DNA of 64,000 nucleotides from Amyelois transitella (taxonomy: Eukaryota > Arthropoda > Insecta > Lepidoptera > Pyralidae). Position 1 is the first letter of the stretch, and each line of letters begins with the position of its first letter. The notes beneath the pieces were generated by a model. That model did not search any database. It worked only from the letters and a program-made list of their open reading frames with translations, and was not told the origin of the DNA. The translations under genes were made by a program, and so were the position numbers. Location of the stretch: assembly GCF_032362555.1 (NCBI RefSeq), contig NC_083520.1, positions 6,820,001 to 6,884,000 on the forward strand. The letters are read 5' to 3'. Shown here in pieces: positions 49,020-59,200 of this stretch.

Positions 49020-52000
49020 TGGCACCTACAGACGTAAGATATCAAATATGGGACGTGAAATGTATAAAAGAAGGACAAAGAATATTTTTAAGGAATTTGG
49101 ACAACAAAGGCGGTAAGCTATGTACTGATGATTTTTGAAGAGAACTGGCATTAGCGTCTGGGGTCCCAGCCCTGGAGCAAATGAATTGATATTAGAGCTA
49201 TTATATATTTCATTCATATGGTACTCTAATTCAATCTTAGTTTTTATCAAGTTAAATTAATGCGTACATGAGATAACATATAGGCTTATATTATTCAAAA
49301 AACCATGTACCAAATGAACTGTGGAGTTAAAACTCTACCAAGGGGAAGAGAGAACATTTCCTGGCTGCTTGATTGATATGCGAGCCAATGCACATACAAC
49401 AGCGTATATTTAAGAACCATGAATGAAGAACGAGAAAGTGGAGAGGTCCTAGGACCTGAAGCTAAGTAGCAGAAGCTTTAACGGGAACATGCAAAAATGA
49501 AAGAGTAGTTTATTATTCCTCAAAAGATTTCCTTAACCGGTTTTAATCTGCCCATATCCGACATTTTCCTACAAATTTTTGAGTGGTTGTCAAGTCATTA
49601 GCTGAACGTGGTCATCCGCAGTCTTTTCGAAATTGATGGCTCTATCTACCACGGGGTAGAAAGAGCCACAGGGAACTCACGGGAGTGTTAAGTTAATGTT
49701 AAAATTCCAGCCATAAACATCTACAAAGAACATGAGAACAACATGGACGTGATGGTGGCGTGTCAAAGGCTCACGCTGCTGGAGAAACTCCTGAGAGAGA
49801 GGGACATACAGTTTGTTGTCACGGCGACTGATGCCGGGAGCGTTAGTCCCTCCCGAGCCAAGAGCCCCACGTTCGTGATGCCGACTAAGGGATCGGTCGG
49901 CAAAAGTGAGTTGAGAAAATTTGCCGGCAGTGTCGCGAGTGAGTTGCTCGTGTTTTTATCGTATATAAGTGATTTACGTGACTCTCTATTATTGAGCTGA
50001 AAATGAGATGAATTATGAATGTTGGAAATTCGGGAAATCTTCTTTGTGCTCCGCTACACTCAAGAAACGTGCGAAATTTTAAGCTTTTCACTACATGACT
50101 TTTATATATTAAAAATATTATAGAGCCTTTAAGGTACAATAACTTAATTTAATTCTAATAGCATTCTTAACTTAACTTTTAGAAAATAGCAAACAAATAA
50201 TTACTTTTCTGGCATGTCTGTCTCTTGTTCACTCAGTAACGGAAGAGTTTAAGAGTTACTTTTACAACATAGCATTAAGAATCTTGTCTTACTTTTATTA
50301 TTATTGTCCCTTTTTCAGAACGGTGTATGGACTGGAATGATTATTATCCTTTAAATATCATTTACAATTTTTTGGACAGTTTAGAAATTGCCTATCCTTC
50401 AATATGCACTGTCACATCTATTGGAAACTCAGTGGAGGGCAGAGAAATTAAGGTTAGACGATAACTTTTTGCGTCGTGTGGTTCCTACCATTTAAAAGTC
50501 CCAAGAGTAAGTACTCCAATGAACAGACCGCTGTAGCGAAAGATGTATGCATGGATGTTATAATACGTATGTTTGTATGTCAGGCAACCGGACGACTATA
50601 AAAAGGCCGAAATCCGTTTTAGGTACATGCTGTTTAAAGCATGTCCTCATTATATTTCTCAGAAATAAATGCTTGGATTCAATTTATTATGATTTTAATA
50701 ATTTATCTTTATTTTATAATATCTTTAGATGTTTATTTATTATATCTTTAGATGTTAAAGATATCAAACAGCGATGCAAAAAACACAGGCGTTTGGTTAG
50801 ACGGAGCCATCCACGCGAGGGAATGGATAAGCACATCTGTGGTCACTTATATCGCCGATTATTTAGCCACAAATTTCAATGAGTTACCAGCTAGCATAAC
50901 TAACAAAGATTGGTTAGTACTAATTGATGTCTTGTTTTCGATAAGAAGTAAATTTAGACTGAATGAAGCCCAAGAAGTATGCAGGGATTTTGAGGATGGA
51001 AATTGTAAAATATAATGGTATGTTTCTCTTTCCTTCCGAAAATAAAATTACCAAAGAAAGAATATTCGTAGAAAATGACTTAAAGAACCAAAATAGGTAT
51101 TAAATTTAAGTAATTCTTTTCAAGACTCTTGGATCTGTTGAACCCAACCCTTTGTTCCGTGACAAAGACGTTATTGTGTGTATGAAAGCAAGCAAAAGTA
51201 GTAGATTTCACTCTCCTTAGTCTAGATTATCGATATAAGTAACGATAATCTTTGATAAGTGCTTTTTAGTTGGTTGTTACTTCAGGTATTTGGTCCCAAT
51301 AGTAAATCCTGATGGATATCATCACACACACAACTTGGAGCGGATGTGGAGGAAGAACAGAGCTCGAACCGGTAGCACCGTGACAGGAGTGGACCTGAAC
51401 AGAAATTTTGGGTTCGTCTTTATCTTCCTCATTAACTGTTTATTTCATAGCATCGCTCTGTGAAGAATTTCGTTATAATCATTGAAATAATTTATTTTTA
51501 TTCTACATATTTACACATCACATCACGCCTGTTTTCCATTGGGGTAGGCAGAGACAATGGATTTGCACTTGCTACGATCCTTACAGACCTCTCCCGCTTC
51601 CTCCACACTCATAACTGTTTTCATATATATTCGACGATTACGGGAACTCCTAACATCTCCCTTTTTCAGGACATTCGAAATTCGGTCTAAATTTATTCTA
51701 TCAGAATATGATTTAAATTTCTTCATTAAAATTGTATGTTTTTAGACTCCCGCTTACACAGAACAAAAGTCAGGACTATGACGACTTTATTGGTTTAATT
51801 TCAGTTACTATTGGGGAAGAGGAACCACTTCCGAAGCTTCGTCAAACGATCCAAACCACTTAAATTATCGTGGCCCTGAACCATTTTCTGAGCCAGAAAC
51901 ATGCGCAGTAAAGGTAATAAGGTCTTTATTGCATCTAATTTTATGAATATTCTTGCATTTTAGTTAAGAAATGATAAAATATGTTCGAGGTCTTAAAACA

Positions 52001-52862
52001 AATTAATAATTAGCAAAAAACCTAAAATTATAGTCCAAATAATATTGAAAGAGTTTCTGTCTCCTAGTAGCAATTTGGAGTAAAGATACAAACCTTTTAC
52101 AGGATTTACTTTTGTATTCAGGGACTCCGTTCAAGATCTTTTTGACGTTCCACTCTTGCAGTGAAGTGATATCATTCCCCTGGTGCTATACCGCGGACCC
52201 TTGTCCAGATTACGTCAGTCTTCTCGAAGGTGGAACTATTATGGCTAAGGTACATTTGTTAGTTAACATTAATTTGTATTAAGCATTCACCTGGCGTAAG
52301 TCCCAGTTGCACCCTATCCTCTCTCAAGAGGAGCCTGAGGCGCGCCTATGACTACGGTCCTGGAATGAGTTAGTTAGGTTTTTACACGATACGACTCTTA
52401 ACTTCTTTGTTTACTTCTTTATATTCCGTATTTATTTGTATTATGGCATAGGCTTACGGCTCCGCAGAAGTGGAATTTATAGCCTTTCTCAGATTATGAT
52501 TTGATTATAAATACGGCATATATATTATGAAGATGAAAGACAAAGTTGCATAGCAATGATCATATAGTATCATATATTTTCAGGCTATATACGACACAAC
52601 CGGTCGTATGTACAAAGTGGGGAACTTCAAAGATCTCATGTACTACGCTTGCGGCACGAGCATAGACTGGAGCTATGGCACTGCGCACATTCCCTTCTCT
52701 TACCTCGTCGAGCTGAGAAGCAAAGAATACAGATTCACACTGCCAAAGAACGAAATCACGGATTGCTGTAAGGAAGCTCTGAATGCTGTCATAGCGTTAG
52801 CCGAGTACGTAGATAAAAAGAAATGTTTAAACTGTACCGTTTTTGCCAAAAAGAATAGATGA
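49020..52862 (+). CDS. Carboxypeptidase C: M14A zinc metallocarboxypeptidase, 5' end incomplete
   Basis: Exons: 49020-49112, 49711-49905, 50319-50452, 50752-50912, 51286-51411, 51805-51913, 52103-52249, 52584-52862. They join in frame to about 414 residues. The first two encode a standard propeptide (VRYQIWDVKCIKEGQRIFLR, INIYKEHENNMDVMV) with a linker whose join creates Lys-Lys-Arg before CMDWNDYYPL, a tryptic activation site. The catalytic domain has IHAREW, MWRKNR, DLNRNF, LMYYACG and LVELRS. The 255-equivalent residue is Ile, as in classic A-type enzymes preferring bulky hydrophobic C-termini. The second zinc histidine lies in FHSCSEV where the sister genes have HSY, so the Tyr198 equivalent is Cys. 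The loop NPDGYHHTHNLER also diverges. The start exon is not resolved: the frame upstream of 49,020 stays open without ATG, and tttatag at 49,000 is an alternative acceptor. Secreted, probably digestive. Confidence 0.9.
49596..49666 (+). mobile_element. SINE-like 3' fragment upstream of a gene C exon
   Basis: Contains agctgaacgtggtcatccgc, agtcttttcga, atggctctatctaccacgg and ggtagaaagagcc. It is a decayed family member in the first intron of gene C, 45 bp before the acceptor. Confidence 0.45.
51524..51615 (-). mobile_element. Dispersed repeat copy, reversed, in gene C intron
   Basis: On the minus strand it reads gtggaggaagcgggagaggt, ctgtaaggatcgtagcaagt and ctctgcctaccccaatggaa, then acaggcgtg. 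It matches the copy at 47,481. Small open frames across it are repeat-derived. Confidence 0.5.
52285..52370 (-). mobile_element. Dispersed repeat fragment, reversed
   Basis: On the minus strand it reads ggctcctcttgagagaggat, gggtgcaactgggacttacg and ccaggtg, matching the 3' half of the copies at 15,690 and 41,410. It lies in the last intron of gene C. Confidence 0.45.
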
Positions 52863-52895
52863 TTTTTCAAGTATCAGTGTGTAAGTCTTGTGAAA

Positions 52896-52901
52896 AATAA
52901 A
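52896..52901 (+). terminator. Polyadenylation signal of carboxypeptidase gene C
   Basis: AATAAA 34 bases after the stop codon of gene C. The signal of convergent gene D lies 28 bases further on, on the other strand, so the two 3' UTRs should meet or overlap. Confidence 0.6.
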
Positions 52902-52928
52902 AATATTATGAATTATGTGAATTAAACT

Positions 52929-52934
52929 TTTATT
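52929..52934 (-). terminator. Polyadenylation signal of carboxypeptidase gene D
   Basis: AATAAA on the minus strand, about 100 bases after the gene D stop. Cleavage downstream of it would place the D transcript end inside or next to the gene C 3' UTR. Confidence 0.5.
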
Positions 52935-53036
52935 TCACACGCAAATTACTATGTACAAAAACGATACCACGATTGCTTGTATAGTCGCAATAAAATTTAT
53001 ACAAAACTAACTACATCACAACACTCGGAATTTTAG

Positions 53037-56000
53037 TTAACTTTTCACTCGATCGACGTAATCCATAAGATTTTTAACCGCATTCCATATTTCTACACAC
53101 GTGTCCATTATCATGTCTTTAGGTAGTTTGAACTTGTATTTTCTACTTCTCAGTTCGATCATGTATGAGAAAGGTATCTTGGCAATACCGTAGCTCCAGT
53201 CGGTCGCCGTACCGCAAGCATAGTATGTCATATCTTTGGTGCTTCCAACCTTGTAAGTCATCCCGGTTGTATCATAAATTGCCTGAAATTATAAAAATAA
53301 CCTTTCTGACTCCTGCCAGTTGTTAAATTGAGTGGAATCGAATCTCATAAGGTTGCTTTATGCATAGTCGGTCCAATCACATTAAGATCATTATTCACCA
53401 GCAATTATCAATATCGAAAATAGATCGCGCTTAGGAGAATAGTAAAGCTAGCCTGCAATGTAACACTATGTACTTACCGTTGAAAACAGGGTGCAGCATA
53501 AAAGCAGTAACTGGCATGCACCAAAATTTCACGCTCTTGCAAAACGTTCACGATTACAAAGAAAGAATCCTACTAAGAAGAGAATTCATATACATACATT
53601 CGCACAAAATACTCTTGGGGTTAGAAACTTTCCAAAATGATCGGTGTAACAAAATATGAACCGAATGTGCCGATTCAACTATGTGTATAGCAACCGTTAC
53701 GTGCCTATGTTACCCTGGCCATCACAGCTGCACCTTCCAGTAGACGGAGGTAGTCGGGACACGCGTCCTTCTTGTAGCCCCACGGGAAGATGATCATCTC
53801 AAAGTAGCTGTGGAATGACAGGAACACGCTGAACGGTGTCGTTGACCCGAGGATTGTGTCCTTGATCAAAAGAAACCAACTAACAGTAAAAGGTTTGTAT
53901 TAAGGCTCGTACGTAACATTATGCTAAGATATAGAGCTTCATATTAGGGAAAACATTAATTGAAACCTATAAATTCAGGTAACTGAATGTGTTAAATTGC
54001 AGTTATAGATTTCCCTGCAAAGGTTGCAGAGTTCAGACGGCATTCGCGTCATGTTTACCCAATCTATGAAGAATAGTAAGTTAGTTTTATATAAGCTTGT
54101 AGTTAAACGTTAGAGTCACTTACGAGAATTTGTTCATGAGCGTAAAAGAAACTTAGGATGCTTTTTGCATAAAGAGTTGGTCTGCTTGGTTCGTAAGAAA
54201 GGCAGAAATAAAGAAGAAGTTAACTTTAGAAAAAAAAAACTGAATTGACTTATTGGGACAATGTACCCAGAGAGTGAGATTACCAAAGCCAAACAAGACT
54301 TACCCTAACTGCTACAGTTTCTGGCTCTGAGAATGGAACAGGTCCACGGTAGAAGATGTTGCTAGGTTCTTCTGAAGAGCCCTGCTCGCCGTTGTTGCCC
54401 CAGCCACAACTATAGCAAGAACTATGGTTGTAACCACAATTTTTCAAATATTTGCATGCTATAACATAGCAAGAGATTTCGCGTACAAGCGAAGATATTA
54501 ACGCATTAAATAGTAAGGCTCGTATTTTTTCGCGTGGATTCGGGACTTTGATACAAAGAGAAGCTTTTGTCTCTGGAAAGATTTATTTCATCCGATCAGT
54601 GTGCATAGTAACATAATTATTGCTTTTGTTCATAAACGCCGTGCCGTGTGGTTCCCGGCACCAATGAAAAAAGAATAGGACTCCATCTCTTTCCCATGGA
54701 TGTCGTAAAAGGCGACTAAATGATAGGCTTACAAAATTGGGATTCTTTTTTTTAGGCGATGGGCTAGCAACCTATCACTATTTGAATCTCAATTCTATCA
54801 TAAAGCCAAATAGCTGAACGTGGCCATTCAGTCTTTTCAAGACTGTTGGCTCTGTCTACCCCGCAAGGGAAATAGACGTGACAATATGTATGTATGTTCA
54901 TAAACGCTACAAATGTTTCAACATTATCAATGCCAATTTCGTTTCACTTTCACAGTGTAATGTTTACCTGAAGTTTCTGTTGAGATCGACGCCCGTGCAA
55001 TGACCCTCGTACACCGCCCTGTTTTTCCTCCACATTCTGTCTTTAGTGTGAGAGTATTCGTAGCCATCAGGATTCAGCACGGGAACTATATGCCTTGGAA
55101 AGTTGTGAAACAAGTTAGACTTAATCTTTACCAATCAAATAGAACGAAAAATAAGATTTTGTTAACGATGCACAATGAAGAATTGTAAAAAAATGTGGCT
55201 AATTAAATTATTATCCCCTTGCTGTCGTTTGCCTGGGTATCCTGCCTAGTGTCTAGGGCTCGTCAATTTAGTAGGTAAGTCGTGTTATTAAAATTAGTAA
55301 CTCCCGTCTCTCCTTCGTAACCTTGTCACTTTTAGTTACCTGAATATGCAAGTTTTACTCATCTTAAAGGCATGGGAAAATATTTGCAAATTATGCGCGT
55401 AATTGAGAATTGAGTGTTGTTCTTATTGCTCAATTGTATTATATTAAAGTACCATGAGCCCGGTTTTGACAAAATTTGGTAACAATATAAAAACTCACCA
55501 GTCCTTATTAGTAACAGAAGGCGATAGTTTCTGGAAATTCTTGACCAGTACGTCAGCTATGTAAGTGACCACGGCCGTGCTGATCCACTCGCGAGAGTGT
55601 ATCGATGCGTCCAACCATACTGCTGAGTTGTTCGCATCACTATTCGATATTTTTAGCATCTAAAAATTGCATATCCAATTATCTGATTGGCCTGGGTCTT
55701 GGATGTTTATCTATATAAGTTGTCCCGTATATATTTATTAATTTATACTAAACGACTCGGATTAAATAAGAAGTAACTAATCTCGAATGTGTAATGGTCA
55801 GCTTGAATGATCGCTAGACAGCCGCTGCTGAATTTGATTCCCAGCGCGCATGATATATGTTTGCCTATTAATGAGTGTTTTCAGGACTTATCAGTTTTTC
55901 AGGACTGTTGACTGTTGGCCCCGCTAGGTATTATATTATTATATAGACTTGATTATATTTATGTATGTATAGATGTAAGTAACTGGCGTTGCATGTACAA

Positions 56001-57150
56001 GTGTTGTATAATTATTAGAGTCAATTTGTGTGAATCGGACTTTTTATTATCTACGGTAGGTCATTGAATGACGGTTGTTAGCTTTAAGTAGACATTGCAA
56101 TAAAGTTTGATGTTTAGCCTTTTCTCAACTTATTTAAGAACATAGATAGAAAAAGTGAGCGAAAAGAATACCTGTACAATTTAAGTTAAATGAAGTTTTC
56201 TTTTTAGACAAGAAATGTAAAAAAAACATAGCTACCTTAATGTCTCGTCCTTCGACAGATTTGCCGATGACACTCACTGTACAAATTGCGGGGTAATCTC
56301 TTTCTAGTTCATCTATGAAAGCGTATATTACATTTAACCTATGATACCTCTTCCAGTCCATTAATTTCACTGTAAAAATATATTATTTTATAAAATTATA
56401 TAAAATATTTCAAGAGAAAATAAAAAAAGAAGGCAACATTTGCCACCACAGCATTTGCATGAAGAAGATAAACATACTTCAAATTAAATTATAAAATGAT
56501 CACCTTTCCGTTTCCTTGGCTTATTTGACGGTACTATTACCGATTTAGTATTTCTTTGAAGTATGCCATATTGAGACTTGATCAATCCTGAAATTATAAA
56601 ACCCGTTCTTCAGTATAAAAATTCAAATGATGGTCATACGTATAATATGGATTAATTGATTAACGTAACGTTAATTGGTTGAGTAAGACATGAGGAAATA
56701 AGTGCTTACATGTTGGCTAGTCTTACTTCCATTCTAATCTGGAAAATTATCTTTTGGGGCAATGGGCTAGCAACCTATATCTCTGAGTCTCAATTTCATC
56801 ATTAAGCTATTCATATATCGTGGCTTCCAAGTATAAAGCCAATGCTTAACCGCACCGCCGCCGTGAAGGAAAAATATGTGATATAACGTGTGTGCTAGCT
56901 GTTTGTAACAAAGAGTATTTATGTGTTCTATAAAATAAAGTTTGGCCACATCACCTTTTTTTCGAGCAACTTTCGTTTGTGTGCCGTTCTCGGTTTTCGT
57001 GGTCAGGATGGAAATAAGGTCTTCGTCAACTACATCCTCACACAGTACTTCGCTTCTTGGAGAGCTCCTTGGGCGTTGTTTCGACGGTTTTTCGAAGATC
57101 TTCAGTTTGAGTTGTGTGTCGTGCTGATTTATGGTCATTTCCCTGGTCAT
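53037..57150 (-). CDS. Carboxypeptidase D: M14 zinc carboxypeptidase with atypical N-terminus
   Basis: Exons in transcript order: 57150-56955 (opening possibly at 57162), 56587-56504, 56369-56236, 55659-55499, 55093-54968, 54409-54304, 53860-53714, 53282-53037. They join in frame (1200 nt, 399 residues from the ATG at 57,150). The catalytic domain begins MDWKRYHRLNVI and has IHSREW (Ser in place of the Ala in the other copies), MWRKNR, DLNRNF, FHSYFE, MTYYACG and MIELRS. The 255-equivalent residue is Thr. The catalytic core is intact and about 305 residues long, with the shortest C-terminus of the four. The two N-terminal exons encode a basic, hydrophilic segment ending KPRKRK, a strong furin/trypsin-type site, instead of an M14 propeptide. 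No signal peptide or propeptide exon was found up to 59 kb. An upstream exon could be missing from my model, since tattttcag|agt before the ATG is a good acceptor. Confidence 0.82.
54011..54075 (+). mobile_element. Dispersed repeat fragment in gene D intron
   Basis: Reads ttccctgcaaaggttgcaga, gttcagacggcattcgcgtc and tacccaatctatg. It is the 5' half of the family at 15,690 and 41,410. Confidence 0.45.
54640..54894 (+). mobile_element. Intact SINE-like element with 13-bp target duplication
   Basis: The 255-bp element starts with a GC hairpin (gtgccgtgtggttcccggca), continues with atggatgtcgtaaaaggcga, ggcgatgggctagcaacc, cactatttgaatctcaattc, agctgaacgtggcc and ctctgtctaccccgcaaggg, and ends in a TATG tail. 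The sequence tgttcataaacgc flanks it exactly on both sides (54,627-54,639 and 54,895-54,907). This proves a recent insertion in the gene D intron and defines the family's ends. No tRNA-type promoter is obvious, so its origin is open. Confidence 0.85.
56504..56587 (-). CDS. Gene D mini-exon encoding a basic cleavage-site linker
   Basis: 84 nt, phase 1 at both ends, acceptor ataatttcag and donor gtgatc. It encodes LIKSQYGILQRNTKSVIVPS followed by NKPRKRK and sits immediately before the catalytic exon. Genes A, B and C show no separate exon here, so this is an added, frame-preserving cassette. The RKRK motif suggests cleavage by furin-like or trypsin-like proteases. Confidence 0.6.
56735..56815 (+). 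mobile_element. SINE-like fragment
   Basis: Contains tcttttggggcaatgggcta, gcaacctatatctctgagtc and tcaatttcatcattaagcta, a decayed middle part of the SINE-like family in a gene D intron. Confidence 0.4.
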
Positions 57151-57162
57151 CGCACTGTTACT
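56955..57162 (-). CDS. Gene D first recognised exon: hydrophilic segment
   Basis: After an attttcag acceptor at 57,163 it encodes SNSAMTREMTINQHDTQLKL, a Ser/Arg/Pro-rich part, an acidic CEDVVDEDL stretch and TQTKVARKK, ending at a gtgatg donor in phase 1. Phase and frame fit the next small exon exactly. If the acceptor is used, there is at least one more exon upstream. If not, the ATG at 57,150 starts the protein. Similarity to the first exon of gene B is in composition and position, not clear sequence identity. Confidence 0.5.
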
Positions 57163-57214
57163 CTGAAAATAAGTGGTAATCCAAGATAAACAATCTCATT
57201 ATTTCTAATCGGGT

Positions 57215-57285
57215 ATCATGCATTGAAGTATGATTTTTTAAGACGAATGCCTTAACCACTCCACCACCGACGCTCAAATCGAATG
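57215..57285 (-). mobile_element. tRNA-like SINE head fragment
   Basis: The minus strand reads gtcggtggtggagtggttaa, ggcattcgtc. The TGGTGGAGTGG part resembles a Pol III A box (TGGCNNAGTGG). No proper B box or cloverleaf follows, so it is not a tRNA gene. A related string (ggcggtgcggttaagcattg) lies reversed near 56,830-56,870. Confidence 0.3.
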
Positions 57286-57407
57286 CAGTTATATAATCCA
57301 CAGTAATAATTATCTACTAACCATAATATTTACTATTATAATTCTGAAAATGCGTCTCGTGAATACTTATATTTATTTTTAATTTAATATCTTATAAGTT
57401 GCATAGA

Positions 57408-57414
57408 TTTTATA
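57408..57414 (-). promoter_or_regulatory. Possible TATA box upstream of gene D
   Basis: TATAAAA on the minus strand, about 260 bases before the ATG at 57,150. It would place transcription start near 57,380 if the hydrophilic exon really is the first coding exon. The region is AT-rich, so chance occurrence is likely. Confidence 0.2.
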
Positions 57415-58078
57415 TAACGGTTTCGATCTAAATTAAACACTGTTAAACACAAAAATTTACAAAACTATTATTAGATTGAGATTTATTGCCTAAAAATCTT
57501 TGACATGATAACTAATAGGTTATATTGTCATTGTAAATAGCGAAGTGATCCTAGGCAACCTCTTTTCGTTATAGGTAATATAATTAAAAGGTTTCCTGAC
57601 AATTTTATTTTCATTTAGATGAGATTATAACAAATCATTGATATATTTAATTATAAATGGAAAATCTAGATACTAACAAAAACCTTGGTAGTTTTGAAGA
57701 AGTTAAGTCCTGATTAACTTTCCAGTAAAATCATACTAAAGCGAAAGATGAAATAAAAGACCTTAGTATCTGAAGTTTTTGTGTCATGTTAGTACTGAAG
57801 TTATCGGTATACTGATTGCTATTGTGTAAACCCAATGAGAACAGACCATTACCTCATCGCGTCATGATGTTGACATACAGATTGTCACTTTGGTAATGTA
57901 GAGTACCTACGGAGTTGTGTTGCATCGCGCCTATAGTTGTACGACGTATTTAATTAGTTTCAGCAGTTAGTGAACTGACAAACCCAATTTGCAATTTAAA
58001 TTAGTACGCTCTAAAAGTGGATCTAGTTGTCAGAACAGTGCACAATTCGAGTTCAGATTAGAAAACCACGCGTAGAAA

Positions 58079-58165
58079 ACTCAGTGAGCGCGCGGTGGCG
58101 TTGCGTCCATATTGCGGTGGCGGCAGCCAATCAGCGGCCGCCGCGTCACGCCGCGCCGGAAAATT
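58079..58165. promoter_or_regulatory. CpG-rich promoter-like patch with CCAAT
   Basis: GC-dense stretch including gagcgcgcggtggcgttgcg, ggtggcggcagccaatcagc and ggccgccgcgtcacgccgcg. A CCAAT box within CpG-rich DNA resembles a TATA-less promoter or a conserved element. No adjacent coding exon is recognisable in either direction. Confidence 0.3.
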
Positions 58166-58568
58166 CTGGAACAAACCGGCCTTTGTAAATAAAATGTTCG
58201 TATTTTTAAAGTAAACTTAGGAACTAAGCATTATTTTCAAGTTAAAAAAGAAGTACATACTGACTAACTTTTGACAAAATCTAGAAAGATGACGAACCCA
58301 TGCAAGTTAATAACAGAATTTAAGACATCTTTTTAGGAGAAAATTAAGGACTATCAATATTTTCTATTTTATTAGTATAGAGCTTTAAATAATAAAATTC
58401 TTTCAAAATTTCGTCTTCAGAAGGAATTGTTTAAATTACAAAGTCATGTTTTGTAATTGAAGAAAAATAAATCTTCGTCTTAAAGTCGCTTAAATTTATA
58501 AAAAAACATATAAATCCATTTTACACCAGAATAATACATCGCTTAAACTTTTCCGCTAAAACTTTTAG

Positions 58569-58597
58569 CTACTCACTGAACGAAATTCAGTGAGTAG
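58569..58597. repeat. 12-bp perfect inverted repeat
   Basis: ctactcactgaa, cgaaa, ttcagtgagtag: a perfect 12-bp stem with a 5-base loop. Function unknown. Confidence 0.7.
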
Positions 58598-59036
58598 ACA
58601 CATTCACTAATTGTATACAAATGAGATTGATTGTAACGGACAGTTTTGTTTTGTAGGCTTTTTACTAGTCGCACTCTTTATTGGATGCTGGAAATACTCA
58701 CAAAGGTGAAAATAATTGAATAAAATTATTCCTTTTTGTAATTATTTCGATTCTTTCTCATCTTTCTTCCATCGTGTTCCCATTTGTACCCTCTGCCACT
58801 AAGCTTCAGGGCCTGGGGTCCGTTTTCCTTCTCTCTTTCCACTTATTATGGTCTACCGCATTTTCAGTTCTACAAGACCATTCTTCTTTTATCATCTTTC
58901 GTGACGTCAAGCTAGAATTTGTAATTATTTGGAGTAAACTAGCCCTATTGTTTGACAGGAACGTTTCTCATCAATCTAAGTATTATTATCAAGGGTCCAT
59001 ACTGATTATAATTACGCCTTTCCAACAACAACCAAT

Positions 59037-59200
59037 AAAAAAGTATAGAACCACTTTACCTCTTACCAATGGATGTCGTAAAAGGCGTCTAAAGGATACG
59101 CTTCTAAACTTAGGATTCTTCTTTTAGGTGATGGGCTAGCAACCTGTCACTATTTGAATCTCAATTCTATTATTAAGCTAAACAGCTGAACGTGGAAAGA
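59037..59200 (+). mobile_element. SINE-like element, truncated at both ends
   Basis: Contains caatggatgtcgtaaaaggc, aggtgatgggctagcaacct, cactatttgaatctcaattc and aaacagctgaacgtgg, then stops abruptly before the ctctgtctacccc block found in intact copies. Confidence 0.6.

Noticed and set aside
57215..57285. tRNA gene
   Set aside because: Only an A-box-like string is present; no B box, anticodon arm or cloverleaf can be drawn.
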